NCBI GenBank assembly: GCA_015663245.1
Contig: DQSN01000138.1
Location: forward strand, 1-39,937
DNA: 39,937 nt
Reading direction: 5' to 3'
Source: Leucothrix mucor
GTDB taxonomy: Bacteria; Pseudomonadota; Gammaproteobacteria; Thiotrichales; Thiotrichaceae
The notes under the pieces: generated by a model
What the model saw: only the letters and a program-made list of their open reading frames with translations
Told to the model about the DNA's origin: nothing
Database searches by the model: none
In this document: positions 27,953 through 37,815 of the stretch, piece after piece
How the letters are laid out: each line of letters starts with the position of its first letter
How positions within the stretch are numbered: the stretch's first letter is position 1
Translations under genes and position numbers: made by a program

Positions 27953-28416
27953 AAAACAGAGCCTCGATAAAATATCTTTTGATTGTCACTCAACTCTTCC
28001 CATTGCGTAATGACAAGGTCGGCATGTTTTTTTACCATTTTTCCTGAGCGCGACAACGTTTTTACATTGGCGATACTATCGATCCAAATGGTTTTTATGG
28101 GTAAAAACTTCCCAATTAATACCGCCATAACTCCTGGTGCTGCCCCTGTGGTAATAATGGTGTTAGGGCGTTCGCGTATGAAAATTATTAAGAGTTGCAG
28201 CGTGACAGGAATTAGGTTTAATTTGCTATCGGCGCTGGCATCCGTAATGGCGTAGACTTTTTTACCATCCTTATTCTTTGAGCTCGATTTGTACTCTGCA
28301 TTAGGTGTTGCATACACCACATCAAACTGGTTTTCTAAAGGATTGCAAATTTTGTTTAGTTGTATCCAATGTCCACCAGGGGACGAAATAGCTAAAATTT
28401 TGGTTTTTTTATTCAT
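27949..28416 (-). CDS. PssD/Alg14-like glycosyltransferase accessory subunit
   Basis: KILAISSPGGHWIQLNKI; IITTGAAPGVMAVLIGKFLPIKTIWIDSIANVKTLSRSGKMV; overlaps the PssE-like gene by 4 nt. Confidence 0.9.
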   Translation of the reverse strand: MNKKTKILAISSPGGHWIQLNKICNPLENQFDVVYATPNAEYKSSSKNKDGKKVYAITDASADSKLNLIPVTLQLLIIFIRERPNTIITTGAAPGVMAVLIGKFLPIKTIWIDSIANVKTLSRSGKMVKKHADLVITQWEELSDNQKIFYRGSVL

Positions 28417-28423
28417 TTTTTAG

Positions 28424-29401
28424 TTAATTCTTAGTTGCATATTGTGCTAGTTTTTTAAGATAAAAAGCAGCTTGATCACCTTGGTTATTCTGATTTAATT
28501 CGATGCTTCTTTTTTTAAAGCCTGTAATGTCATCTTTAGAAAAAGGTGAGTTATCAGGATTTACTGCGTAAGAGCGTTTGTCATTAAGAGGAATATCTTT
28601 CTCATATTGCTCACTGCCCCAAAGTTGAAAAGCAAAAGAGTCATAAACAACCTCTTCCATTTTTAAGCCCACTTTTTTCGATAGTAGCTTCATGCTATCG
28701 ATAGAGTGTAAAAATAAATGACGGGGTGCATCAAGCTGCACCCAGTTTACGCCGTAGTGTTTCCATGCCCATGATGAAGCTGTCGGTACTCGTACCAAAC
28801 ACGTACCACCTTCTTTTAATAGGCTGGTAGCTTTTGCTAGTGTTTCAAGTTGGTCGGCAACATGCTCGAAAGAATGGTGAAACATGATTAAGTCCCAACC
28901 ACCTTGTTCAAGCTCGTGGATTGATTTTTTCTCAATCTTCAAGCCATTATCGTAATGAATATCTTTTGTATTAAAAGGGTCAATACCCAATAAGTTATTA
29001 AACCCTGATTCTTGTAATGAGTGTAATAAATGACCTGCACCGCAGCCAACATCTAATATGCGTGAATTAGTTGTGATGCCTACCTTTTGCAAGGTGTGAA
29101 TTTTGCTATGGGGCATAAACTTGTGAACTACTTTTCCTAGAAAGCAGTTGCCTGTAGCAGCATAAAGGTCACGCTTGTTGATGAGAAATTTCTTAAAACC
29201 TGTTGGCGACTGAATTTTATCGTAAGAGTAATAATCATCATCAGGATAATAGCTAGGCAAGTTTTCAGGGATTTCTGCTATTTGTAGGCAATCACAGGCA
29301 CCACATTGAATATAAGTGTGTTTATCACGAATACCCAGCATCATTTCTGTTGCTTCATGGTTTGTGTTGTTGTCGCTGTTACCGCAAATTTTACACTGCA
29401 T
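28424..29401 (-). CDS. Class I SAM-dependent methyltransferase with N-terminal zinc-ribbon-like Cys motif
   Basis: MQCKICGN...CGACDCLQ; ILDVGCGAGHLLHSLQESGFNNLLGIDPF; FHHSFEHVADQLETL. Confidence 0.9.
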   Translation of the reverse strand: MQCKICGNSDNNTNHEATEMMLGIRDKHTYIQCGACDCLQIAEIPENLPSYYPDDDYYSYDKIQSPTGFKKFLINKRDLYAATGNCFLGKVVHKFMPHSKIHTLQKVGITTNSRILDVGCGAGHLLHSLQESGFNNLLGIDPFNTKDIHYDNGLKIEKKSIHELEQGGWDLIMFHHSFEHVADQLETLAKATSLLKEGGTCLVRVPTASSWAWKHYGVNWVQLDAPRHLFLHSIDSMKLLSKKVGLKMEEVVYDSFAFQLWGSEQYEKDIPLNDKRSYAVNPDNSPFSKDDITGFKKRSIELNQNNQGDQAAFYLKKLAQYATKN

Positions 29402-29419
29402 TACTATTCTCTATTTTTA

Positions 29420-30313
29420 TTATTGTGATTGTTTTTTTGCAATATTAATTAAATACTGTCCGTAGCCACTTTTCTTTAGTGGTTCCGCTAATGACAGTAA
29501 ATTCTCTGTACTGATAAAACCCATATGCCAAGCAACTTCTTCGGGGCTGGCAATTTTAAGCCCTTGACGATCTTCGATAATGCGAATGTAGTTTGCGGCA
29601 TCTAATAAAGCAGCATGAGTACCTGTATCTAGCCATGCGGTGCCACGTTTTAGCATTTCTACGTCAAGGTTTCCTTGCTCAAGATAGACTTTGTTTACAT
29701 CAGTGATTTCTAACTCGCCACGCGGAGAAGGTTTGATGTCTTTAGCAATATCTAGTACGGCATTATCATAAAAATATAAGCCTGTTACCGCATAGTTTGA
29801 TTTAGGTTGCGGCGGCTTCTCTTCCAAGCTAAGCGCTTTACCACTTTTGTCAAATTCAACGACACCATAGCGCTCAGGGTCATTTACATAATAGCCAAAT
29901 ACCGTTGCGCCCGACTCTTGTTTTGCAACACACTGTAAACGCTCTGATAAGCCCTCACCGTAGTAAATATTATCACCTAAAATTAAGGTGACAGGATCAC
30001 TGCCTACAAATTCACGACCTAATATAAAGGCCTGTGCGAGTCCTTCTGGCTCTGGTTGGATGGTGTATTGAATGTTCACCCCCCATTGAGAGCCATCACC
30101 CAAAAGGTTTTGAAACTGCTGGCTATCATGGGGAGTGGTGATAATAAGAATGTCTTGAATACCAGAGAGCATTAACACTGTTAGTGGATAATAAATCATC
30201 GGCTTATCATAAACAGGCATTAATTGCTTGCTGACAACTTGCGTTAATGGATGTAAGCGTGTGCCACTTCCCCCTGCGAGGATAATTCCTTTTCTCATAA
30301 GTTTTTCAATCAA
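29420..30313 (-). CDS. rfbA: Glucose-1-phosphate thymidylyltransferase (start probably MRKGI at 30298)
   Basis: [69 protein letters not shown]. Confidence 0.95.
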   Translation of the reverse strand: MIEKLMRKGIILAGGSGTRLHPLTQVVSKQLMPVYDKPMIYYPLTVLMLSGIQDILIITTPHDSQQFQNLLGDGSQWGVNIQYTIQPEPEGLAQAFILGREFVGSDPVTLILGDNIYYGEGLSERLQCVAKQESGATVFGYYVNDPERYGVVEFDKSGKALSLEEKPPQPKSNYAVTGLYFYDNAVLDIAKDIKPSPRGELEITDVNKVYLEQGNLDVEMLKRGTAWLDTGTHAALLDAANYIRIIEDRQGLKIASPEEVAWHMGFISTENLLSLAEPLKKSGYGQYLINIAKKQSQ

Positions 30314-30409
30314 TTATTAATATGGCGCATAGGATACATGATAATACTGTGAAGTATCCAATAAGAGATGGATAAACTGCTTAAATTTTGATGATTGAAG
30401 GTGAATTGC

Positions 30410-31018
30410 TTAAGTGTTTTTAATAGAATCAAGATCCGTCTGCAATTTTTCTAAGCCAATATCTCGTGCGAAAGCAATGTTTCTGTCAGGAATAGCTTCT
30501 GCATCAGGGTGGTTTTTTATTGCACGAGCCAAGCTTTTTTCACGAATGATATGCAAAGTGGGATAGGGCGAACGATTGGTATAGTTAGCAGGATCATCAT
30601 TATCAGAATCAGCAAAACAATAATCAGGGTGGAAGCTTGCTAGCTGATAGATGCCTAAATAGCCTTGATCTTCTAGCAAGGCATTAGCAATTTCGACTAA
30701 ATCAAGATAATCATTAAAATCATTAAAGCCGTTAGGAAATATGACTAAAGTAGTTTCTATTTTTTCTTGTTGATCAAGAAGAAAAAACTCTTCTGCTAAT
30801 GCTTGAAGTCCAACTTCCATATCGCTTGATTCAACAGCCTGATAGTGAATGCTGTCACGTAGTAATTCTTTTTTTGCGAAAGGGCAAAAATTGTGTTTTA
30901 TAACAACTTCTTCTAGCCATTTTTTTGTGTGACGTATGATTTTTTCCATGTTGATATTTCTCTGCTTAAGATTTGCTGTACGGTGTGATTTTCGGTGGAA
31001 TATGAATAAAAAATGCAT
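30410..31018 (-). CDS. DUF1415 family protein (likely start MEKII at ~30949)
   Basis: TKKWLEEVVIKHNFCPFAKKEL; TLVIFPNGFNDFNDYLDLVEIANALL; YQLASFHPDYCFADSDNDDPANYTNRSPYPTLHIIREKSLARAI. Confidence 0.88.
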   Translation of the reverse strand: MHFLFIFHRKSHRTANLKQRNINMEKIIRHTKKWLEEVVIKHNFCPFAKKELLRDSIHYQAVESSDMEVGLQALAEEFFLLDQQEKIETTLVIFPNGFNDFNDYLDLVEIANALLEDQGYLGIYQLASFHPDYCFADSDNDDPANYTNRSPYPTLHIIREKSLARAIKNHPDAEAIPDRNIAFARDIGLEKLQTDLDSIKNT

Positions 31019-31182
31019 CCTGTAATTTATATTCTATGAGTAAAGGTGGTTTAGCCGCTATAATGGCGAGCTTTTTATTACTAGAGACTTTTACACGAAA
31101 GGTATGAGCGATAAAAATAGCCTGAATCCCCAATATTTAGTTTATTCTTTTTTGCCACTCCTTCGTATAAATAGCTGGGCAT

Positions 31183-31312
31183 AATAAATCTAACAAAATT
31201 TCGATGTTTATTTTTGATATTCAAGACATTGTTGAGGCGCATAGCAGGGCTATGCAACGATAACAATAATGCAGAAGATCGGAAACTAAACGAGTAAAAT
31301 GCTAGATTTATT
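31183..31312. repeat. ~130-bp imperfect palindromic intergenic element
   Basis: AATAAATCTAACA (31183-31195) vs reverse complement of 31300-31312 AATAAATCTAGCA (12/13), concentric with the centre GCATAG-CAGGG-CTATGC (31239-31255). Core resembles 4307-4333. Confidence 0.65.
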
Positions 31313-31357
31313 GTATTTACCTACTTAAAGACCTCTATTAGAATTTGAGTATTCCCT

Positions 31358-32695
31358 ATGACATTTTCTTCTCTCGGACTTTCCGAGCCTTTGTTGCGTG
31401 CTGTTAAAGAGCAAGGCTATGATAAACCATCTCCCATTCAGCTACAGGGTATTCCTGCTGTTTTAGCAGGTAAAGATGTTATGGCGGCGGCGCAGACGGG
31501 TACGGGTAAGACGGCGAGTTTTACACTGCCTTTATTGCAACGCTTAGCGAAGGGAAAAAAGGCGGGAGCAAATCAAGCACGCGCTTTGGTGCTTACTCCG
31601 ACCCGAGAGCTTGCCGCTCAAGTTGCAGATAGTGTAGCCACTTATGGAAAATATTTGCCATTGACCTCGACGGTTGTATTTGGTGGGGTAAAAATTAACC
31701 CTCAGATGATGCGTTTGCGTAAAGGTACTGATGTATTGGTGGCGACGCCAGGACGTTTGCTTGATCTCTACAATCAAAAGGCTGTGAGATTTGATCATTT
31801 AGAAGTGCTCATTCTTGATGAGGCTGATCGTATGTTAGATATGGGCTTTATCCATGATATTCGTAAAATTCTCTCTTTTCTCCCTCAGAAGCGACAAACT
31901 TTATTATTTTCAGCAACTTTCTCTGGTGATATACGAGCATTAGCAGAAGGTTTTTTACACAAGCCTGTAAAGATTGATGTGAGTCCCCGTAATACTGCGG
32001 CTAAAACAGTTACACAATCAGTATTTGAGGCAGATAAAACCAAGAAGACAGCATTATTAAGTCATCTGATTCGTGATAATGATTGGCAGCAGCTGCTAGT
32101 TTTTATGCGGACTAAGCATGGTGCTAACCGTCTAGTTAAGCGCTTAGAAAAAGATGGTATCAAGTCCGCAGCTATTCATGGTAATAAAACTCAAGGCGCA
32201 CGTACACGTGCCTTGGCTGATTTTAAAGCAGGTAGAGTGCGTGTGTTGGTTGCAACCGATATTGCGGCACGTGGTATTGATATTGTCGATTTACCGTTGG
32301 TGATTAATTTTGAATTACCTAATGTGCCTGAGGACTATGTACATCGCATAGGGCGTACAGGTCGTGCGGGGATGACGGGGGAAGCAATATCTTTAGTGAG
32401 TGCTGATGAGGTTAAGTTGCTACAAACAATAGAGACTTTGATTGGGCAAACCTTGGTACGTGAACAAGAAGTAGGGTTTGTACCTAGTCATACTGTGCCA
32501 TTAACTAAGCATAATCCTAATGGCAGTAAGCCTAAACGTCCTAAAAAATCTAAAAAACCTCAGCAGAATGTTTCTGGCAATGTCGGGGGCGACTCGAAGA
32601 ATAAATCAAAAAATGGTCAAAATGCAGCGCAGAATAGAAAGCCTCGACATAAAGGTTTCGGGGCTAAGCCTAAGGCACGTAGAAGCTCAAATTAA
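31358..32695 (+). CDS. DEAD-box ATP-dependent RNA helicase (RhlE-like) with basic low-complexity C-terminal tail
   Basis: [93 protein letters not shown]. Confidence 0.95.
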   Translation: MTFSSLGLSEPLLRAVKEQGYDKPSPIQLQGIPAVLAGKDVMAAAQTGTGKTASFTLPLLQRLAKGKKAGANQARALVLTPTRELAAQVADSVATYGKYLPLTSTVVFGGVKINPQMMRLRKGTDVLVATPGRLLDLYNQKAVRFDHLEVLILDEADRMLDMGFIHDIRKILSFLPQKRQTLLFSATFSGDIRALAEGFLHKPVKIDVSPRNTAAKTVTQSVFEADKTKKTALLSHLIRDNDWQQLLVFMRTKHGANRLVKRLEKDGIKSAAIHGNKTQGARTRALADFKAGRVRVLVATDIAARGIDIVDLPLVINFELPNVPEDYVHRIGRTGRAGMTGEAISLVSADEVKLLQTIETLIGQTLVREQEVGFVPSHTVPLTKHNPNGSKPKRPKKSKKPQQNVSGNVGGDSKNKSKNGQNAAQNRKPRHKGFGAKPKARRSSN

Positions 32696-32699
32696 TTTA

Positions 32700-33149
32700 T
32701 TATGGTGATTTTTTTGCTAACAGGCGATCAAGTTGGTTAGCAAAGTTTTGCCGATCAGCTTGATTAAGTGGTGGTGGGCCACCAGTATTTACGCCACTTG
32801 AGCGCAGCGTTTCCATAAAGTCGCGCATATTTAACCGTGCTTTAATATTTTCTTTGGTATACAGCTCGCCGCGTGGGTTGATTGCAAGCCCCATCTTCTC
32901 GATAACTTCATCGGCAAGGGGAATGTCAGCGGTGATAACAAGATCATCCGCTTCTAATCTTTTGACAATTTCATTATCAGCAACATCAAAACCAGCAGCT
33001 ACTTGGATGAATTCCACATAGTTAGATTTTGGTATGCGTATAAATTGATTTGCAACTAAAATAACGTGTGTTTTCGTGCGATTAGCCGCTCTAAATAAAA
33101 TTTCTTTGATAACGACAGGGCATGCGTCGGCGTCTACCCATATTTTCAT
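32700..33149 (-). CDS. YaiI/YqxD (DUF188) family protein
   Basis: [57 protein letters not shown]. Confidence 0.95.
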   Translation of the reverse strand: MKIWVDADACPVVIKEILFRAANRTKTHVILVANQFIRIPKSNYVEFIQVAAGFDVADNEIVKRLEADDLVITADIPLADEVIEKMGLAINPRGELYTKENIKARLNMRDFMETLRSSGVNTGGPPPLNQADRQNFANQLDRLLAKKSP

Positions 33150-33172
33150 TCTTTACTCCTCGGCTCTTAGAG

Positions 33173-35191
33173 TTAACCATCTAAAAGATCTTTTAAATTA
33201 GCGATATAAGACTGTGCTGTCTGTTGCATCTCTTCATGTGTCGTTACTTTACGGTTTGCCCATTCTAGATGTTTTTCTGGGAGTTCTTCGAGGAAACGAC
33301 TAGGTTCGCAGGTAATGCTCTCGCCATAGCGTTTACGGGTTTTGGCAAAGCTAATGGTGAGTTGTTTTTTTGCACGGGTAATGCCTACGTAGGTAAGGCG
33401 GCGTTCCTCTTCAAGCCCGCTTTCATCATCAATACTATTGGCATGGGGGAGAATATCTTCCTCTACTCCCACCATGAAGACATAAGGAAATTCAAGACCT
33501 TTTGCGGTATGCAGAGTCATTAAGCTAACATCATCTTGCTCTTCATCTTCGCCCTTATTTCTTTCTAATATATCGAGAAGTGCCATATGGGAGACAATTT
33601 CTGCGAGTGTTTCTTTACCTTCTCCATCATTGTAAAGACGTTTTACCCAATCCGCTATTTCAAATACATTTTCCATACGGCGCTCAGCCATTTTAGGCGA
33701 TGTGCTGGTGTGCTGTAGCCATTCCGAATAGTCAGTTTCAGCAATAAATTTATTGACAATAGCATGAGGCTCAAGCTCATTATTTGCCAATATCATCTCA
33801 TTTATCCAGTAGGTGAAACGCTCTAAACGTGCTTTGGCGCGCGTGCTAATTTGTTCCGCAAATCCAAACTCAGTACTGGCGGTAAATAAGCTGACATTAC
33901 GCTTGTTAGCATACTCACCTAGTTTTTCTAAGGTGCTAGCACCAATCTCACGTTTAGGTGTGTTGACGATACGCAAAAAAGCGGCATCATCTGCGGTATT
34001 ACTGATAAGACGCAGATAAGCCAGCGTATCTTTCACTTCGGCGCGTTCAAAAAAGGAGGTGCCACCACTAATTTTATAACTGATATTATTTTCGCGTAAA
34101 GCGCGCTCGAATAGGCGACTTTGGTGATTGCTGCGGTAGAGAATGGCAAAGTCTTTGTTCTGAGCACGATCACGAAATACATATTTCATAATCTCACCCA
34201 CCACTTTTTCAATTTCATGCTCTGCGGTACGGCAAGGCAGTATATTGATGCGCTCACCTTCGCCCAATGCGCTCCAGAGTTTTTTGTCGTAGAGGTGTGG
34301 GTTGTTGGCGATAAGGTGGTTGGCACTCTCAAGTATGCGTGAGGTAGAGCGATAGTTTTGCTCAAGTTTAATCACTTTGAGAGCAGGGTAGTCACTTTGT
34401 AATTGACCAATATTTTCAGGGCGAGCGCCACGCCACGCATAGATAGACTGATCATCATCACCTACAACAGTAAGTCCTGAGCGTATGCCAACCAATTGTT
34501 TTACCATATGGTATTGGCAGGCATTGGTATCTTGATATTCATCGACTAAAAGGTAGCGGAGCTTTTGTTGCCATTTTTTTAATATCTCTGGATACTCATT
34601 AAAAAGCTGTACAGGCAAGACAATTAAGTCATCAAAGTCCAAGGCGTTGTAGGCTTTTAATTGACGTTGGTAGCGTTCATAGACCTTTGCAGCCAATAAC
34701 TCTTGTGGAGTCGTCGCAATTTCATAGGCTTTTTGTGGTGATATAAAGTCATTTTTCCAACGAGAAATAGTCCAGCGGAGATCGTCGTCATTATCGTCGG
34801 CATCAGTATCCACTTCTTTTAAGGTAAGTTCTTTGATGATGGTATTGCTATCTTGTGCATCAAAGATGGTGAAGCCCGACTTATACCCAAGTGTTTTGTG
34901 CTCACGGCGAATAATGTTTAAACCTAAAGTATGAAACGTCGCAACGGTTAAGCCTTTGGATTCTTCTTTGCTCAGTAGGTTGCTCACACGTTCTTTCATT
35001 TCTCGTGCGGCTTTATTGGTAAAAGTGATAGCGGCAATATTTTTGGCGTTAATATCTGCTTTGCGAATAAGCCATGCTATTTTGGTGATAATGACGCGTG
35101 TTTTACCACTGCCAGCGCCTGCTAGTACCAATAAGGGAGAGCCGATATGCTCTACCGCTTGTTTTTGTGGGGGGTTGAGATCGCTGGACAT
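33173..35191 (-). CDS. rep: ATP-dependent DNA helicase Rep (UvrD/Rep SF1A)
   Basis: LNPPQKQAVEHIGSPLLVLAGAGSGKTRVI; LLVDEYQDTNACQYHMVKQLVG; VVGDDDQSIYAWRGARPENI; SLMTLHTAKGLEFPYVF. Confidence 0.95.
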   Translation of the reverse strand: MSSDLNPPQKQAVEHIGSPLLVLAGAGSGKTRVIITKIAWLIRKADINAKNIAAITFTNKAAREMKERVSNLLSKEESKGLTVATFHTLGLNIIRREHKTLGYKSGFTIFDAQDSNTIIKELTLKEVDTDADDNDDDLRWTISRWKNDFISPQKAYEIATTPQELLAAKVYERYQRQLKAYNALDFDDLIVLPVQLFNEYPEILKKWQQKLRYLLVDEYQDTNACQYHMVKQLVGIRSGLTVVGDDDQSIYAWRGARPENIGQLQSDYPALKVIKLEQNYRSTSRILESANHLIANNPHLYDKKLWSALGEGERINILPCRTAEHEIEKVVGEIMKYVFRDRAQNKDFAILYRSNHQSRLFERALRENNISYKISGGTSFFERAEVKDTLAYLRLISNTADDAAFLRIVNTPKREIGASTLEKLGEYANKRNVSLFTASTEFGFAEQISTRAKARLERFTYWINEMILANNELEPHAIVNKFIAETDYSEWLQHTSTSPKMAERRMENVFEIADWVKRLYNDGEGKETLAEIVSHMALLDILERNKGEDEEQDDVSLMTLHTAKGLEFPYVFMVGVEEDILPHANSIDDESGLEEERRLTYVGITRAKKQLTISFAKTRKRYGESITCEPSRFLEELPEKHLEWANRKVTTHEEMQQTAQSYIANLKDLLDG

Positions 35192-35278
35192 TTAGTTTAG
35201 CCGTTGAGATGAAGAGGTATATAATGCCGTTTGTAATTGAAAACTCAACCACAACACTCATCGTTTGAGATAAAAAAT

Positions 35279-36484
35279 ATGCAAAAAAAGCTAGGTCTTG
35301 ATGTAAATACGGGGCTGCTGAATGAGGCGCGCCAATGTCCATCACCTAATTTTGATGATCGTCCTGATAGTGATATTAGTTTGATTGTTATTCATAATAT
35401 TAGTTTGCCCCCTGGAAAATATGGTGAGGATTGGATAGATCGCTTATTTGCGAATAAATTACCTGAAAATGCACATCCTTTTTTTACAGAAATTTATGAG
35501 TTGCGCGTCTCCAGTCATATACTCATCCGTCGTGATGGTGAGGTGGTGCAATATGTGCCTTTTAATAAGAGAGCTTGGCATGCGGGGATTTCAAGCTTTA
35601 GAGGTAGGGAGGCCTGTAATGATTTCTCGATTGGAATTGAGCTAGAGGGAACAGATGATGAGGCTTTTACTGAGATTCAATATGTGCAACTTGAGCATGT
35701 CATAAAGGCTTTGCGAGCAGCTTATCCCAGTTTAAAAAAGGGCTATATAACAGGGCATCAACATATTGCACCTGAACGTAAAACGGACCCAGGAGCTTAT
35801 TTTAATTGGCAACAGTTATCAGCAAGTTTAAATGAGATTTTACCTGCCGATGCGAGAGAGTTTGAGCAGCATAATGATATTGTTGAGTCGGTGACAATTA
35901 TTGATTTATTGCGTCATGGAGAGCCTGTTGGTGGCAGAATGTATCGAGGCGGCGGGACAGATCATCCTTTGAGTAGTGACGGGTGGGCACAGATGTGGAG
36001 TAGTGTTGCTTCGTATGTGTCTTCTGAAGGAATGGTGCCGTGGAAGTCTGTCGTTAGCTCGCCAATGTCACGTTGTTGTGTGTTTGCCGATGAACTTAGT
36101 AAACAGTATCAATTGCCTTTGGTGATTAAAGGTGATTTGCAAGAAGCAGGTTATGGAAGCTGGGAGGGACGAACGCCCGATGAGATTGAAGCAAATGACT
36201 ATGATGAGTATTGGGCTTTCTTTGCTGACCCTGTAAATAATCGTCCAAGTAATGCAGAACCCTTAGCGGAGTTTACTGAAAGAGTCTCTAAGGTGTTAAA
36301 TGAAGTTTTAGTAGAGTATGCAGGGCAGCATGTTTTGTTGGTTTCACACTTGGCAGTGACACGTGCCATTATTGCTGAGGTTTTATCCTTTTCCTTAGCT
36401 AATCAGCAATTGATTGATTTGCCGTTTGCGGGGATGCTGCGTTTAATTAAGGATAAAAAAGGGCTACGGATTTTATTTCGTTAA
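35279..36484 (+). CDS. AmpD-type N-acetylmuramyl-L-alanine amidase fused to a histidine-phosphatase (phosphoglycerate mutase-like) domain
   Basis: N-terminal: RQCPSPNFDDRPDSDISLIVIHNISLPPG..AWHAGISSFRGREACNDFSIGIELEG..GHQHIAPERKTDPGAYF. C-terminal: VTIIDLLRHGEPV..GGGTDHPLSSDGWAQM..SPMSRC..LLVSHLAVTRAII. Single uninterrupted ORF; track start 35237 is TTG, ATG at 35279. Confidence 0.92.
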   Translation: MQKKLGLDVNTGLLNEARQCPSPNFDDRPDSDISLIVIHNISLPPGKYGEDWIDRLFANKLPENAHPFFTEIYELRVSSHILIRRDGEVVQYVPFNKRAWHAGISSFRGREACNDFSIGIELEGTDDEAFTEIQYVQLEHVIKALRAAYPSLKKGYITGHQHIAPERKTDPGAYFNWQQLSASLNEILPADAREFEQHNDIVESVTIIDLLRHGEPVGGRMYRGGGTDHPLSSDGWAQMWSSVASYVSSEGMVPWKSVVSSPMSRCCVFADELSKQYQLPLVIKGDLQEAGYGSWEGRTPDEIEANDYDEYWAFFADPVNNRPSNAEPLAEFTERVSKVLNEVLVEYAGQHVLLVSHLAVTRAIIAEVLSFSLANQQLIDLPFAGMLRLIKDKKGLRILFR

Positions 36485-36500
36485 AGGCTATTAGGTGGGG

Positions 36501-36977
36501 CTACTGTAAATCTAAAATATTGGTCACACCTGTACTTGAGTCGAGGCTTTGATTATTTTCTTCGGTGTTTGGAGTGTCTAAAAAATTGAGGTCGGTAATA
36601 TTACTACCGTCGGCTGATGATGAGTCTAACGGTGTATCTGTAAAAGCATCAGCAGAGCAACCCTCAGGGTTATTTCTTCCTAAGCTTTCAATTCCACAGC
36701 CACCTTCATCGCCCGAAGAGGGTACTATTGTTGTTATTGATTGAAGCTCTGCAATAGGGGCTGACTTTATGGAGGAGGGTTGTTGCGCCATTGAGGGTTG
36801 GGTTTGTGTTAAGCCACTATTGTTTTCATTCCAAAGTGAGATAATAAGTGCGCCAACAAAAATACCAATTAGGAAGAAAAGAATGCCAGAAACTAGTTTC
36901 TTGGCATTTCCTTGTTTTCTTCCAGTACTTTCGTGATCAAGAATAACTAGATCATGGTATCTTTTTCGCATTGCCAT
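36501..36977 (-). CDS. Single-pass membrane protein with Ser/Asp/Asn-rich low-complexity tail
   Basis: TM LVSGILFFLIGIFVGALIISLW followed by low-complexity sequence. Confidence 0.6.
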   Translation of the reverse strand: MAMRKRYHDLVILDHESTGRKQGNAKKLVSGILFFLIGIFVGALIISLWNENNSGLTQTQPSMAQQPSSIKSAPIAELQSITTIVPSSGDEGGCGIESLGRNNPEGCSADAFTDTPLDSSSADGSNITDLNFLDTPNTEENNQSLDSSTGVTNILDLQ

Positions 36978-37150
36978 GGTGAATTATCGTTTGGAATATT
37001 GTTTAAAGAATATAGCATTTACTATAAAGGATAGTTATCTAGATTTGGGCATTAAAGACAAAGAGCTATAAAAATAGAACAAAATGACTTTAACTGCTGA
37101 TGTTTTGCTCTATAGCGGTAGCATCATTTGCGAACTTTAAGTAAATACAT

Positions 37151-37176
37151 AAAAAAGCCACAACAATGTGGCTTTA
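37151..37176 (-). terminator. Rho-independent terminator of the thioredoxin-like gene
   Basis: Minus strand AAAGCCACA-ttgt-TGTGGCTTT followed by a T run: perfect 9-bp arms, 21 bp 3' of the stop. Confidence 0.85.
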
Positions 37177-37197
37177 TAGAATATCTATAGTTTCAAT

Positions 37198-37683
37198 TTA
37201 TCTTGGCTGCTTACTTATAAAAGCTTTAATTTGTTGTGGAGAGATTTTCCCTGATTGGTAAGCAACTAGTTGTCCTTTTGGAGAAAAAATCATAAAGGTT
37301 GGGACACCAGTTAGTTTTTTATTTGCGACTTTTTTGACGTATTGATCAAACTCTTTAACATTGGAAAAAAATGTAGGGAAGTTCACTCGATATTTTTTGA
37401 TAATGCTTTGGGCTATTCGTGGGTTTCCATCTAAAGATACGCCTAAGACCTTAGCATTGGGGTAAGTCCCTATTGATTTAACCATTTCAGGCATACTGGT
37501 CATACAAATTTTGCACTTAGAATGCCAAGCTTCGATTATAGTCCATTTACCTTTGCCTATTTGATTGGAGATACTGGCAAGCTTTGCATTGGCTCCATTT
37601 TTAGCAAGTAGCGGCGAGCTAAAAAATAATGAGGTTAAAATGAGGATAGGGAGTGAAGTTTTTCCAATGCGGAAGGCTTTCAT
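37198..37683 (-). CDS. Secreted TlpA-like thioredoxin-fold protein
   Basis: Signal peptide; WTIIEAWHSKCKICMTSMPEMVKSIG (CxxC); TGVPTFMIFSPKGQLVAYQSG (cis-Pro). Confidence 0.88.
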   Translation of the reverse strand: MKAFRIGKTSLPILILTSLFFSSPLLAKNGANAKLASISNQIGKGKWTIIEAWHSKCKICMTSMPEMVKSIGTYPNAKVLGVSLDGNPRIAQSIIKKYRVNFPTFFSNVKEFDQYVKKVANKKLTGVPTFMIFSPKGQLVAYQSGKISPQQIKAFISKQPR

Positions 37684-37815
37684 GAATGCACCGTAGGTAT
37701 GTTAAAAGCTCTTTGAATAGTGTGTTTCATCTAGGAAACAAGGTTTATAGTAATCGTTAGTTTTATCCAAAGCCCTTTGATATTAGCATGGGAATTATTG
37801 TTTTGTTAAGCTTTT

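Noticed and set aside
31116-31130. 14-mer AAAATAGCCTGAAT shared with ~1192-1205
   Set aside because: A 14-bp AT-rich match is expected by chance in 40 kb; no extended similarity.
31081-31266. 61-aa minus-strand ORF
   Set aside because: Lies almost entirely in the palindromic intergenic element; composition and context indicate a spurious ORF.
31358-35191. Helicase pair (DEAD-box and Rep) as a possible defence module
   Set aside because: Both match ordinary housekeeping RhlE-like and Rep helicases, in opposite orientations with a DUF188 gene between; no defence partner.
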